Source: Candidatus Gastranaerophilales bacterium (GTDB lineage: Bacteria; Cyanobacteriota; Vampirovibrionia; Gastranaerophilales; Gastranaerophilaceae). Taken from it: a stretch of 64,000 bases of DNA. The notes below the pieces were generated by a model. It was given only the letters and a program-made list of their open reading frames with translations. It did not search any database and was not told the origin of the DNA. Made by a program: the position numbers and the translations under genes. Below, one piece after another: positions 19,963-28,107 of this stretch. Where the stretch lies: the NCBI GenBank assembly GCA_944322885.1, contig CALUQH010000024.1:37698-101697 (forward strand), in the 5' to 3' direction. How positions within the stretch are numbered: the stretch's first letter is position 1; each line of letters starts with the position of its first letter.

Positions 19963-20207
19963 TGGCAGATAGAAAATGCGTCGGTTGCGGAAAACTTAAA
20001 AATAAAGATGATTTAATAAAAATTACAAAGCAAAACCCTGACGGCAGCATTATTATAAACCACAGTAACAAAATATTTGGCAGATCTGTTTATCTTTGCT
20101 ATAATAATTCTTGTATAGAAGCCGCTTTAAAAAAAAATAAACTTGCAAAAGCTCTGAAAGCTCCTGTACCGGAAGATTTGAAAGGAAAATTAATAAATGA
20201 GTTTTGA
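19962..20207 (+). CDS. ylxR: YlxR/DUF448 RNA-binding protein
   Basis: 81 residues starting at a GTG overlapping the prfA stop by one base. The N-terminal RKCVGCGKLKNKDDLIKI and the middle GRSVYLCYNNSCIEAALKKNKL are the two signature parts of YlxR (DUF448), a small nucleic-acid-binding protein normally sitting between nusA and infB. Here it keeps the infB neighbour but has prfA instead of nusA upstream. It overlaps the infB start by 11 bases. Confidence 0.9.
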   Translation: MADRKCVGCGKLKNKDDLIKITKQNPDGSIIINHSNKIFGRSVYLCYNNSCIEAALKKNKLAKALKAPVPEDLKGKLINEF

Positions 20208-22689
20208 AACAATCAGAATAAATGAATTAGCAAAAGAGCTCGGGCTTACGAGTAAAGAAGTTATAGAAAAATTTGCGCAGATTTCTGTAACCGGCAAAAC
20301 TCATTCAAGCACAGTTACCCTGGATCAGGTAAAGAGATTAAAAGAGTTTATTGCATCAGGCGGTGTAAAAGAAGCTAAAAAACCTAAAGCTTTTGTTGTG
20401 AAAAAAGCAAAAACTTCCGAGGCGGAACCAGAAGTTAAAGAAGAAGTAAAAGAAGAAAAAAAAGTTCAGCCAAAAGTAAATATTCCAAAAGTTGAAGTAG
20501 TAAAGACAAAGCCTCAGAGCAGGCTGGAAATTGTTCGCCGTGCACCCCAAAAAACTGCTGTGGATAAACCGGAAACCGAGCCAAAACGTCAGGCAACACG
20601 TCCGGAAAGACCTTTAAGAGGCGAAAAAGGCAAACCTTTCCCTGCGAAAAAAGATGGCAACGCTCCTGTTAAAAAGCCTTTTGAACGACCGGCAGGTGAA
20701 AGAAAACCTATCCAAAGAACGATTATTTCTCAGGATATTTATGAAAATAAAGGACCGGGGAGAAAACGTTCAGCTGACGCCAAGAAAAAAGGAAAAGATT
20801 TTAATTCTAAAAAAGAAGAGCAGGAAAGAATATCTTTAGAAAAAGCTGCTGCTCAAAAACACAAGAAAAAAGTTCATAAGGAAGAAGAAGTTAAAGAAGT
20901 CAAACAGATTGTTGTCAACAGAGCAATGACTATCAGCGAGCTTGCGGAAAAAATTCAGAAAACTCCTGCTGAAATTGTTAAATTCTTGATGTTTCAGGGA
21001 ATTATGGCGACTGTCAACCAGCTTATTGATGTGGATGTTATTAAGAAGGTTTGTGCAGAATATAACTTAGAAGTTCTGGATGAAGATCTTGATGCTTATA
21101 TGGAAGAAGAACTGGAAAAAGAAGAAAAGGTTAAAAAATTAAAAGAAGTTGATTCAAAATTATTAAAAAGACGTGCTCCTGTTGTAAGTATTATGGGACA
21201 CGTTGATCACGGTAAAACAACACTGTTGGACAGCATCAGAGCTTCAAAACATAAAATTGTGGCAACTGAGGTTGGCGGTATAACACAATCTATCGGTGCC
21301 TACACTGTATATCTTGATAACAATAAAGAAAAGAAAATTGTATTTGTAGATACTCCGGGACACGAAGCTTTTACAGAAATGAGAGCCCGCGGAGCAAAAG
21401 CTACGGATATTGCAATTCTTGTTGTTGCTGCTGATGACGGTATAATGCCTCAGACAATTGAAGCTATTAACCATGCGAAAGCCGCAGAGGTTCCTATTAT
21501 TGTTGCCGTAAACAAAATTGATAAACCGGATGCTAATCCTGATAAAGTATTGCAGCAGTTGACAGAACACGGACTTGTTCCGGAAGCTTGGGGCGGTGAT
21601 ACCATTGTTGTAAAAGTGTCTGCTTTACAGGGAACAGGTATTGATGAACTGCTTGAATATATTCTTCTGGTTGCAGAAATTCAAGACCTTAAAGCTAATC
21701 CGAAAGCTGAAGCTTCCGGTGTTGTAATTGAAGCTAACCTTGATAAAGGTAAAGGTCCTGTTGCCACATTATTGGTTCAAAACGGGACTTTGCGTGTCGG
21801 CAACTGTATTGTTGTCGGTACTGCTTGCGGGCGTGTCAGGGCATTGCTTTCTGACAGCGGAGAAAGAATTCAAAAGGCTGAACCTTCTACTCCTGTTGAA
21901 ATTTTGGGATTAACCGAAGTCCCTCAGGCCGGAGATTATTTTGAAGTTGTTCAAAATGAAAAAGAAATGAAAGCAATTGTCGAAGAACGTAAGGAAAAAG
22001 AACGTAATAAACGTCTTGAAACATTGCTTCCGGCACATGTAAGACGTGAAGCGGCAGCCGGTGAAGATGATATTCCTCAATTGAATCTTATTATTAAGGC
22101 AAATACAAACGGTTCTGCCGAAGCTGTTTCTCAGGCAATTGCCCAGCTGGATTCCAAAGAAATTAAGACAAAGATTATTCATGTCGGAGTCGGTGATATT
22201 TCTGAAGCTGATGTAATGCTTGCTTCTGCTTCGAATGCTTTGATTTTGGGCTTTACGGTTAAAGAGGATTCTAATGCACTTGCGGCTGCGGAACGTGAAG
22301 GCGTTACTATCAAGAAATACGATATTATTTATCAAATTCTTGAAGATATTGAAAAGACAATGCTTTCGCTTCTTGAACCTGAAATTAAAGAAGTTGAACT
22401 CGGTAAGGCGGAAGTTCGCCAGGTATTTACAATCGGTAAAACAACAAGAATTGCGGGCTGTTATGTAACCGAAGGTAAGATTGTCAGAAGTAAAGATGCC
22501 GTTCTTTACCGTGACGGTAAAGAAATATTCCGCGGTGCAATTGATCAGCTTAAACGTTTCAAAGATGATGTAAAAGAGGTTGCTCAAGGCTTTGAATGCG
22601 GTATTTCATTTAGCAAATGGAATGATATTGAAGTCGGCGACATTATAGAAGTATCTACGAAAGAAGAAGTTGAAAGATCAAGTTTATAA
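20197..22689 (+). CDS. infB: Translation initiation factor IF-2
   Basis: GTPase that brings initiator tRNA to the small ribosomal subunit. An IF2_N helical domain ([19 protein letters not shown]) is followed by a long Lys/Glu/Pro-rich linker (residues 60-245), a second IF2_N ([20 protein letters not shown]), the P-loop GHVDHGKTT near residue 334, [18 protein letters not shown], then the C-terminal beta-barrels. 830 residues is normal. It ends in a TTATAA sequence shared with the stop of the convergent pilin gene. Confidence 0.97.
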   Translation: MSFETIRINELAKELGLTSKEVIEKFAQISVTGKTHSSTVTLDQVKRLKEFIASGGVKEAKKPKAFVVKKAKTSEAEPEVKEEVKEEKKVQPKVNIPKVEVVKTKPQSRLEIVRRAPQKTAVDKPETEPKRQATRPERPLRGEKGKPFPAKKDGNAPVKKPFERPAGERKPIQRTIISQDIYENKGPGRKRSADAKKKGKDFNSKKEEQERISLEKAAAQKHKKKVHKEEEVKEVKQIVVNRAMTISELAEKIQKTPAEIVKFLMFQGIMATVNQLIDVDVIKKVCAEYNLEVLDEDLDAYMEEELEKEEKVKKLKEVDSKLLKRRAPVVSIMGHVDHGKTTLLDSIRASKHKIVATEVGGITQSIGAYTVYLDNNKEKKIVFVDTPGHEAFTEMRARGAKATDIAILVVAADDGIMPQTIEAINHAKAAEVPIIVAVNKIDKPDANPDKVLQQLTEHGLVPEAWGGDTIVVKVSALQGTGIDELLEYILLVAEIQDLKANPKAEASGVVIEANLDKGKGPVATLLVQNGTLRVGNCIVVGTACGRVRALLSDSGERIQKAEPSTPVEILGLTEVPQAGDYFEVVQNEKEMKAIVEERKEKERNKRLETLLPAHVRREAAAGEDDIPQLNLIIKANTNGSAEAVSQAIAQLDSKEIKTKIIHVGVGDISEADVMLASASNALILGFTVKEDSNALAAAEREGVTIKKYDIIYQILEDIEKTMLSLLEPEIKEVELGKAEVRQVFTIGKTTRIAGCYVTEGKIVRSKDAVLYRDGKEIFRGAIDQLKRFKDDVKEVAQGFECGISFSKWNDIEVGDIIEVSTKEEVERSSL

Positions 22690-23469
22690 TTTGCGCGGGT
22701 AATCTTCTTTGAATTCCCAGTTGTCATATTCTAAAAGGCCTGAACAATAATATCCGTTTGTTTTGCAAGCATTTATAAGTTCTGTTCGGCTATTATGGAT
22801 TTGTCTTTTAGTACATAATGCTTTATTGCTGCTTCCACAAACAGATCTTCGGGCTGAATCCGTGAAACACATATAAAATACGAATTTGTCCCGTCCGGAT
22901 ATGTTAGGCTTTTTATCGCCGTTTGTGTCAAAAATAATATCCATACAACTGCCGTTGTTAAAATCAAACTTTGAACCGTCAGCGAGATAAACGGTACTTT
23001 GACTCCCTCCTGTTATTTCACCATTTTCATCCGTAAAATTTCGTCCGTCAGTAATTTTTAAATATTTAAAATATGGAGCTAAATATGTCATAAAAAAGTC
23101 TTTTGAAACTTTACCGTTGGCTTCATAATCTATATTGCCCTCATCATCCTTTCGGGTAGGAGCTTTTATCCACTCTTTTGAATCTCCGTTATCCGCTTCA
23201 CTTAGTCGTATTGCTTGCTCCATTGAGGAATAAAATTTTTTTAATCTTGCGGAAGTTTCAAGTTTTTTATGATGACTTATGATTGCAGGCATTGTAATTG
23301 ATGCAACTACTCCGATAATTCCGAGAGTAATTAAAACTTCGGCAAGAGTAAAAGCTGCTTTATTCCCAAATGATAATCTGTCACAAAAATCTTTAAATCC
23401 GATAAAATCACTTTTGTATATTATCTTTTCGGGGGGGGGGGCGATTCTCAGCTTCTTATTCTTAACCAT
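22684..23469 (-). CDS. Type IV prepilin-like protein, phase-variable, frame intact at C11
   Basis: About 261 residues. The start ATG at 23469 has aaggag 7 bases before it. The leader KNKKLRIAPPPEK contains a run of eleven C in coding sense that keeps the frame; ten or twelve lead to early stops (Lys-Arg-stop, or a TGA some codons on). After a long leader of 38 residues comes AAFTLAEVLITLGIIGVVA, a prepilin helix with Ala in place of the usual Gly at -1. The body shares DTNGDKKPNISGRD with the second pilin gene. It lies on the minus strand between infB and rbfA, genes that are adjacent in most bacteria, so it looks inserted. Confidence 0.85.
   Translation of the reverse strand: MVKNKKLRIAPPPEKIIYKSDFIGFKDFCDRLSFGNKAAFTLAEVLITLGIIGVVASITMPAIISHHKKLETSARLKKFYSSMEQAIRLSEADNGDSKEWIKAPTRKDDEGNIDYEANGKVSKDFFMTYLAPYFKYLKITDGRNFTDENGEITGGSQSTVYLADGSKFDFNNGSCMDIIFDTNGDKKPNISGRDKFVFYMCFTDSARRSVCGSSNKALCTKRQIHNSRTELINACKTNGYYCSGLLEYDNWEFKEDYPRKL
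23431..23441 (-). repeat. C11 (coding sense) homopolymer in prepilin leader (on length)
   Basis: Eleven G on the plus strand, preceded by TTC and followed by CGATTCTCAGCTTC. In coding sense it encodes Ala-Pro-Pro-Pro. Loss or gain of one base truncates the protein in the leader. Confidence 0.85.
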
Positions 23470-23564
23470 AATCAAACTCCTTTTCTGTTATTTTTATTAT
23501 TTATTATTTTTCTTTATTTGTCAATTCTTTTGTCCTTTTATTCTATTTTATTTTTAAGATTTCA

Positions 23565-23573
23565 TGTTATAAT
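23565..23573 (+). promoter_or_regulatory. Extended -10 promoter for rbfA-truB
   Basis: TGTTATAAT matches the extended -10 consensus; ctaaggag, the ribosome site, follows 11 bases later. It makes rbfA independent of infB, as the inserted pilin gene requires. Confidence 0.55.
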
Positions 23574-23594
23574 TTTTTTACTAAGGAGAAAATT

Positions 23595-23939
23595 ATGACT
23601 TTAAGAAATGAACGTGTTAGAAAAGAATTAATGAGAGATATTTCTGATATTTTGAGAAAAGAAGTCAGAGGACTTGCCGGTGTTGTATCGGTTGTTGATG
23701 TTGAAGTTTCTCATGACAATTCATTTGCAAAAGTTATATATAGTGTTCTGGGCTCTGATGAGCAGGTAGAAAAAACAAAAGAAATTATTGAAAAAAGTAC
23801 CCCGAAAATCCGCTATGAAGTTGGTAAACGTATAAGACTCAGATTAACTCCGGAATTAAAATTTGTTTATACCGATTCTCTGGAAAAGGGTTCAAGAGTA
23901 AGCGAAATTATTGATAAAATTTCCCGCGGAGAACTGTAA
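23595..23939 (+). CDS. rbfA: Ribosome-binding factor A
   Basis: Small-subunit maturation factor that binds 16S rRNA near the 5' helix. 114 residues with the KH-like fold pattern: RNERVRKELMRDISDILR, VVSVVDVEVSHDNSFAKV, RYEVGKRIRLRLTPELKFV, SLEKGSRVSEIIDKI, the last being the family signature. Followed after 5 bases by truB, as in the common infB-rbfA-truB string. Confidence 0.95.
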   Translation: MTLRNERVRKELMRDISDILRKEVRGLAGVVSVVDVEVSHDNSFAKVIYSVLGSDEQVEKTKEIIEKSTPKIRYEVGKRIRLRLTPELKFVYTDSLEKGSRVSEIIDKISRGEL

Positions 23940-23944
23940 TCCTT

Positions 23945-24796
23945 ATGTTTGGATTTTTGAATATTTACAAACCCAAAGGTATGACATCCCATGATGTCGT
24001 GGCAAAATTAAGACGGATTACAAAAATAAAACAAATAGGACATACCGGAACTTTGGATCCTTTTGCCGAGGGTGTTTTACCTGTTTGTATAGGAAAGGCA
24101 ACGCGGCTCATTGAATTTTTAAGCGATGACAAGGAATATCTTGCAACGGTTCAATTCGGGGCTTCAACAACGACTTATGATTTAGAAGGCGAAAAGACTT
24201 CTGTTTCGGATAAAAGGGTAAACCAAGATGATATTGAGTGTTTTTTGAAAGATTTTGAAGGTGAAATTTCTCAGCTCCCTCCGATTTACTCGGCAATAAA
24301 AGTTAACGGTAAAAAGCTCTATGAATATGCACGTAAGGGCGAAAAAATTGAGGTTGCCCCGCGTAAAGTTACTGTATACAGTATAGAATTAAAAAGTTTT
24401 GATTATGATTTGCAGCAGGCTGAAATTAGTATTAAATGTTCCAAGGGAACATATATTCGCTCTATTGCGCATGATCTCGGACAAAAACTCGGGTGCGGTG
24501 CGTTCCTTGTAAAACTTGTTCGAACTCAGGCGGGGAGTTTCGGGATTGAAGATTCAATTGAATTAAAAGACGATATGAATATTTCTGATAATCTTATCAA
24601 CCCTGTTTGTAAGCTGAATTATCCCCAATATGCCGTTGAAGATGATGAACTTGATAAAATTAAACATGGAATGCCGATAAAAAATAAAAATATTGAGTAT
24701 GGAAGTATTGTTATTTTGATTTATAATAATGATGAAATCTGCGCTGTTGGAGAAGCAGATAAGGATAAGATAAAACTAAAGAAAGTGTTCATATAA
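23945..24796 (+). CDS. truB: tRNA pseudouridine-55 synthase
   Basis: Makes pseudouridine 55 in the T loop of tRNAs. Motif I (FLNIYKPKGMTSHDVV), the catalytic aspartate D38 in HTGTLDPFAEGVLPV, the YSAIKVNGKKLYEYARKG loop and RSIAHDLGQKLGCGA are all present. The end has a short PUA-like tail. 283 residues is usual. The stop overlaps the next start by one base. Confidence 0.95.
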   Translation: MFGFLNIYKPKGMTSHDVVAKLRRITKIKQIGHTGTLDPFAEGVLPVCIGKATRLIEFLSDDKEYLATVQFGASTTTYDLEGEKTSVSDKRVNQDDIECFLKDFEGEISQLPPIYSAIKVNGKKLYEYARKGEKIEVAPRKVTVYSIELKSFDYDLQQAEISIKCSKGTYIRSIAHDLGQKLGCGAFLVKLVRTQAGSFGIEDSIELKDDMNISDNLINPVCKLNYPQYAVEDDELDKIKHGMPIKNKNIEYGSIVILIYNNDEICAVGEADKDKIKLKKVFI

Positions 24797-25650
24797 TGAA
24801 AAAGATTTTATTGACAATAATGCTGTTGCTTGCAGGACAAATAGGATTTGCATCATGTGAGGGGCAAAATTGTGTTGCTCCTTATGACTTGACATCGGGC
24901 TTTTCACGATTTTTCAGTAAGGTTACGGGACAAAATTTTATCGCTGAAAAAGTTGGTGAAAGTATTGCAAAGAAAGCGATAAAAAAGGAAATTACAAGCG
25001 GTAAAATTGATGTTAATTTAAAATCTTTCAGTACAAGAGATTTGAAGGCCGGCAGGTTCAAGTCGCTTGAAATTACCGGCAAAGATGTTATTGTAGACGG
25101 TATTTATATTTCGTATTTTGATACTAAGACTCTCTGTGATTTCAATTATGTTGTTCAGGATAAAAACGGTGATTTTATTGTAAAAGAAGATATTCCTGTT
25201 TATGCCAAAACAATTATAACGGAAGACAATTTGAATAAAACAATGAACTCTGCTGATTATAAGCGTATGGTGAATGACATAAATACGCTCGGCGGAACTT
25301 TAAATTTATTTCAAATTGTCTCTACTTCGGTAAAACTCAAAAACGGAAAAATGTTTTATATAATGAAATATGCGCTTCCGTTTGTAAGAAAACCTCAGGA
25401 AATAGTTATAAGTGCTGATTTGTGCATTCATAACGGAGAGATAATTCTTGCAAATACCGAACTTGTGAATGATAATTTGTCTTTAGATGTCCATAATTTT
25501 TCTAAAATATTGAATTATATTAACCCACTTGATTTTTCTGCAAAAATACTGGAAAATAAAAATGCTAGATTTAACATCCAAAATGTAAAAGTTTCAAACG
25601 GTGAAATTTTTATTGACGGACAAATTACCGTTTTAAAAGATAAGGAATAA
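24796..25650 (+). CDS. LmeA-like (DUF2993) exported envelope protein
   Basis: 284 residues. An N-terminal signal peptide (KKILLTIMLLLAGQIGFAS, cleavage near A-S-C) gives an exported protein. The rest alternates short strands (KIDVNLKSFSTRDLKAGRFK, LEITGKDVIVDGIYI) in the manner of DUF2993/LmeA proteins, which bind phospholipids and act in envelope assembly. The Cys after the signal could be a lipoprotein anchor but the context is weak. Start overlaps truB by one base. Confidence 0.6.
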   Translation: MKKILLTIMLLLAGQIGFASCEGQNCVAPYDLTSGFSRFFSKVTGQNFIAEKVGESIAKKAIKKEITSGKIDVNLKSFSTRDLKAGRFKSLEITGKDVIVDGIYISYFDTKTLCDFNYVVQDKNGDFIVKEDIPVYAKTIITEDNLNKTMNSADYKRMVNDINTLGGTLNLFQIVSTSVKLKNGKMFYIMKYALPFVRKPQEIVISADLCIHNGEIILANTELVNDNLSLDVHNFSKILNYINPLDFSAKILENKNARFNIQNVKVSNGEIFIDGQITVLKDKE

Positions 25651-25655
25651 AAAAC

Positions 25656-26261
25656 ATGCGTAAGAACGAAAGAGTCTTTTTATTAATAACAGGCGTAATA
25701 ATGGTTGCAGTATGCTGTATATTGGGTTTGCGAATGTTTTATCACAATGATGAAAGTATTTCAGGCCCTTTAACTCCTGTCCCTGAAACACAAATTCCGC
25801 CGGAAGAAAAAGAACCTGTGCAAAAACCGGTTGAAAAAGTCTATGTTAACGTTTTCTTTATCGGGCAGAATGCTAACAAAGAAGAAGTATATAAAGCTGT
25901 TAACAGAGAATATGACAAAGATGTCGACGGTTCTAAAATAAAATTTGCAATTCAATCCTTGATTGCAGGACCTAAAACTGATGAAAAAGCAAAGGGTGTT
26001 TATTCAGAAATACCTGCCGGAACAAGGCTTATTTCAATAAATGAATCGTCTGATAAAGTAATTATTAATCTCAGCGGAGATTTTGAAAATGGCGGAGGAA
26101 CTGACAGTCTTTATAAGAGACTTTATCAAATAATAAAAACCGCTAAACAAAACACTACAAAACCTGTGTACCTTTATATAGAAGGTAATAAAGCAGATGT
26201 AATAGGCGGTGAGGGTATAATGATAACACAGCCTTTGAACGAAAATTCTCTGGACGGATAA
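25656..26261 (+). CDS. Membrane-anchored GerMN-domain protein
   Basis: 201 residues. One membrane helix (residues 7-28, VFLLITGVIMVAVCCILGLRM), a Pro/Glu-rich linker (about 38-58), then a GerMN domain: VYVNVFFIGQNANKEEVYKA, IKFAIQSLIAGPKTDEKAKG, VIINLSGDFENGGGTDS, and a final region of VYLYIEGNKADV. GerMN occurs in the spore protein GerM and in cell-wall-related proteins such as LpqB; here it is likely envelope-located. Tandem with the LmeA-like gene. Confidence 0.75.
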   Translation: MRKNERVFLLITGVIMVAVCCILGLRMFYHNDESISGPLTPVPETQIPPEEKEPVQKPVEKVYVNVFFIGQNANKEEVYKAVNREYDKDVDGSKIKFAIQSLIAGPKTDEKAKGVYSEIPAGTRLISINESSDKVIINLSGDFENGGGTDSLYKRLYQIIKTAKQNTTKPVYLYIEGNKADVIGGEGIMITQPLNENSLDG

Positions 26262-26531
26262 ATGAGCACAAAAGATTTAGACTACTACCTCAATTTGAAT
26301 TGGACGCTTATAGAAGGCGAGGATCTGGATTTTGACGGCAACCCCTATCATTTTATTGAAATAAAAGAAATTCCGAGTTTTTTATTTTGTGCCAAAACTG
26401 CCGAAAAAGCTGTTGCAGGCTATAAAACACAGCTTAAGTGGACTCTTCAGGTTATGCTTGAAAAAGGTGTTCATATCACTGAACCGGGGGAAGATGACGA
26501 TGCTCAAGATTGGGAAAGTTTATGCCCCTGA
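26262..26531 (+). CDS. HicB-like small protein without a toxin partner
   Basis: 89 residues starting directly after the GerMN gene. The pattern IKEIPSFLFCAKTAEKAVAGYKTQLKWTL, then EKGVHITEPGED matches the partial RNase H fold of HicB antitoxins (strand, strand, helix, with an 'IPEP'-like end). There is no DNA-binding C-terminus and no HicA gene nearby. More likely a solitary HicB-fold protein of unknown use than an antitoxin. Confidence 0.5.
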   Translation: MSTKDLDYYLNLNWTLIEGEDLDFDGNPYHFIEIKEIPSFLFCAKTAEKAVAGYKTQLKWTLQVMLEKGVHITEPGEDDDAQDWESLCP

Positions 26532-26534
26532 TAA

Positions 26535-27683
26535 TTATTTATTATTATAAACTTCTGCATATTTCGGGTTAACAGCAAGCCATTTGAATGTTTGTTCGTC
26601 AGTTTCCGGAATGTCTATTACAAAAGTACCGCCGTAGCGTCCGCGAGAAAAGGCCAGATAACCTTCTTTGGCAAGATTATGAAAAGCTTTCCTTATTGTA
26701 TTCGGACTTAAATCAAGCTGTTTTGACAATTCTATAATAGAAGGCAGTTTGGCTCCGATTTCATAATTCTCGGCAATAAGCTTTTTAATGTGGTTTTGGG
26801 TCTTTTCATAATAATAAAATGCTGTATCTACAGCAGGCGCGAATATTGACGTTTCTTTTTTTATTGAAATATTTTTGTCATAAGGCATTTTTACAACAGT
26901 TGTACCGTAACGTCCCCTTCTTGGGAGTAAAATACCTTCATCAATAAGAGTCTTTAGCGCATCGTGTATTGTTTTAATGCTTACGGACAAATTTTTTGAA
27001 AGAGTTTCGTGAGGCGGGATTTTATCTCCGACTTTTAAATTATCTGTTATGTAGTCTTTTAAATCTGTTTCAACCTTTTTTACGAGAGAAATATTTTCTT
27101 CAACCTCATTATCAAGAGTATAATCTACAGATTTTATAATCCATCCGTTTTCTTTTGAATTTTTAAATTTATGTTCAAGAATATTTATAGTCGAAAGATA
27201 TTCAAGAGCAAGTCTTGTTGTATTTGCAGAACAACCTATGCAGGCTGAAATATTTCTGGAGGAAGGCAGCAGCTGTCCGGGTTTAAAGCCTTTATCCAAA
27301 ATATATTTTTTTATTGAAGAAATTGCAATTTCTCGCTTTGAAGTAAGTTTGCGAATTGAACCTTCTTTTTTATTTTTGTCGCGTATGATTGTTCCTATGC
27401 ACTGTTTTGATTCTACATAACCTACATCTTCAATATATCTTAAAGCATTCTGGATAGTTCCTATGCTTACTCCTAAAAGGTATGCCATCTCAGGTTTTGA
27501 CGGAAGCAGACAGTTAGGTTTGATATTACTGTCATTATCAATCCAGTTCATCAGCCATTTTGCAATTACAACAGCTTTTGATTCTGTTATATTCTTCAGG
27601 TCAGGTAATTCTGCTGTTATATCGCTGACTTTAATTTTATACAAATTAGATTTTTGCGGAAGGATATATTTATTTTCTTTCAT
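26535..27683 (-). CDS. Regulator made of four tandem GntR-type winged helices
   Basis: About 382 residues. Four repeats of the GntR winged-helix pattern can be seen: residues 36-101 (LLPSKPEMAYLLGVSIGTIQ), 116-185 (LLPSSRNISACIGCSANTTR), 202-265 (KIPPHETLSKNLSVSIKTIH, GRYGTTVV) and 291-357 (KLPSIIELSKQLDLSPNTIR, GRYGGTFVID). No ligand-binding domain (FCD, UTRA or MocR aminotransferase) is present. The start at 27683 follows a promoter; the GTG at 27689 is less likely. Targets unknown. Confidence 0.75.
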   Translation of the reverse strand: MKENKYILPQKSNLYKIKVSDITAELPDLKNITESKAVVIAKWLMNWIDNDSNIKPNCLLPSKPEMAYLLGVSIGTIQNALRYIEDVGYVESKQCIGTIIRDKNKKEGSIRKLTSKREIAISSIKKYILDKGFKPGQLLPSSRNISACIGCSANTTRLALEYLSTINILEHKFKNSKENGWIIKSVDYTLDNEVEENISLVKKVETDLKDYITDNLKVGDKIPPHETLSKNLSVSIKTIHDALKTLIDEGILLPRRGRYGTTVVKMPYDKNISIKKETSIFAPAVDTAFYYYEKTQNHIKKLIAENYEIGAKLPSIIELSKQLDLSPNTIRKAFHNLAKEGYLAFSRGRYGGTFVIDIPETDEQTFKWLAVNPKYAEVYNNK

Positions 27684-27700
27684 ACACACACCTGTTGATA

Positions 27701-27729
27701 ATAATACACTATTTATAAAAAAACATCAA
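27701..27729 (-). promoter_or_regulatory. Promoter of the four-winged-helix regulator
   Basis: Read on the minus strand: TTGATG (27724-27729), 17-base spacer, TATTAT (27701-27706). Confidence 0.5.
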
Positions 27730-27768
27730 TAATTTTTTTGCTAGTTTGTGAAGACATATTTACATAAA

Positions 27769-27791
27769 AAAAACCGCTTAAGCGGTTTTTT
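27769..27791 (-). terminator. Terminator of the ribbon-helix-helix gene
   Basis: AAAAACCGCTT pairs perfectly with AAGCGGTTTTT (27769-27790), with A and T tracts on both sides. It overlaps the final codon of the minus-strand gene. Confidence 0.8.
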
Positions 27792-27978
27792 ATTCTAAAA
27801 GTGATTCCAAAAGTTCGGCGTTTTTTGCCGAAGTTGTTGACTGGCGAACTTTTTGTTTGTAGATGTAGGTTCGCAATGCCTCTCGAATTAGTTCACTACG
27901 TGATCGGTTTTCTCCGTCTGCTACCTGATCAATCCTGTGTAGAAATTCTTCGGGCATAGAAATTAATACTCGCGCCAT
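27790..27978 (-). CDS. Ribbon-helix-helix (CopG-type) DNA-binding protein
   Basis: 62 residues. ARVLISMPEEFLHRIDQVA is the ribbon and first helix, and RSRSELIREALRTYI is the second helix, giving a complete RHH fold. Strong aaaggag site before the ATG. Such proteins are often antitoxins, but no toxin gene is adjacent (the next gene on that side is the glycosyltransferase at 28108), so it may regulate on its own. Confidence 0.8.
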   Translation of the reverse strand: MARVLISMPEEFLHRIDQVADGENRSRSELIREALRTYIYKQKVRQSTTSAKNAELLESLLE

Positions 27979-28107
27979 ATATTCTCCTTTTTTTTAAATA
28001 GTTCGCTTATACTTAAATAAAAACAATTTGATTTAAAAAAGTGCTATTTTTTATTTAAAAAATATATATCATTTGGCAAGACGCAAGTATATCAAGTATT
28101 TTAATGC

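Noticed and set aside
20356..20550. Reverse-strand reading frame under infB rich in F and Y
   Set aside because: It is the shadow of the Lys/Glu codons of the IF-2 linker; no ribosome site.
21910..22587. Long reverse-strand frame (225 codons) under infB
   Set aside because: Composition is F/N/C-rich as expected for antisense of AT-rich coding DNA, and infB is certain here.
16406..23441. G10/G11 runs treated as plain sequencing errors
   Set aside because: Homopolymer errors cannot be excluded at one site, but three tracts of near-equal length lie in leaders of the same gene type with shared flanks and different states, which errors do not explain. Kept as findings with the caveat.
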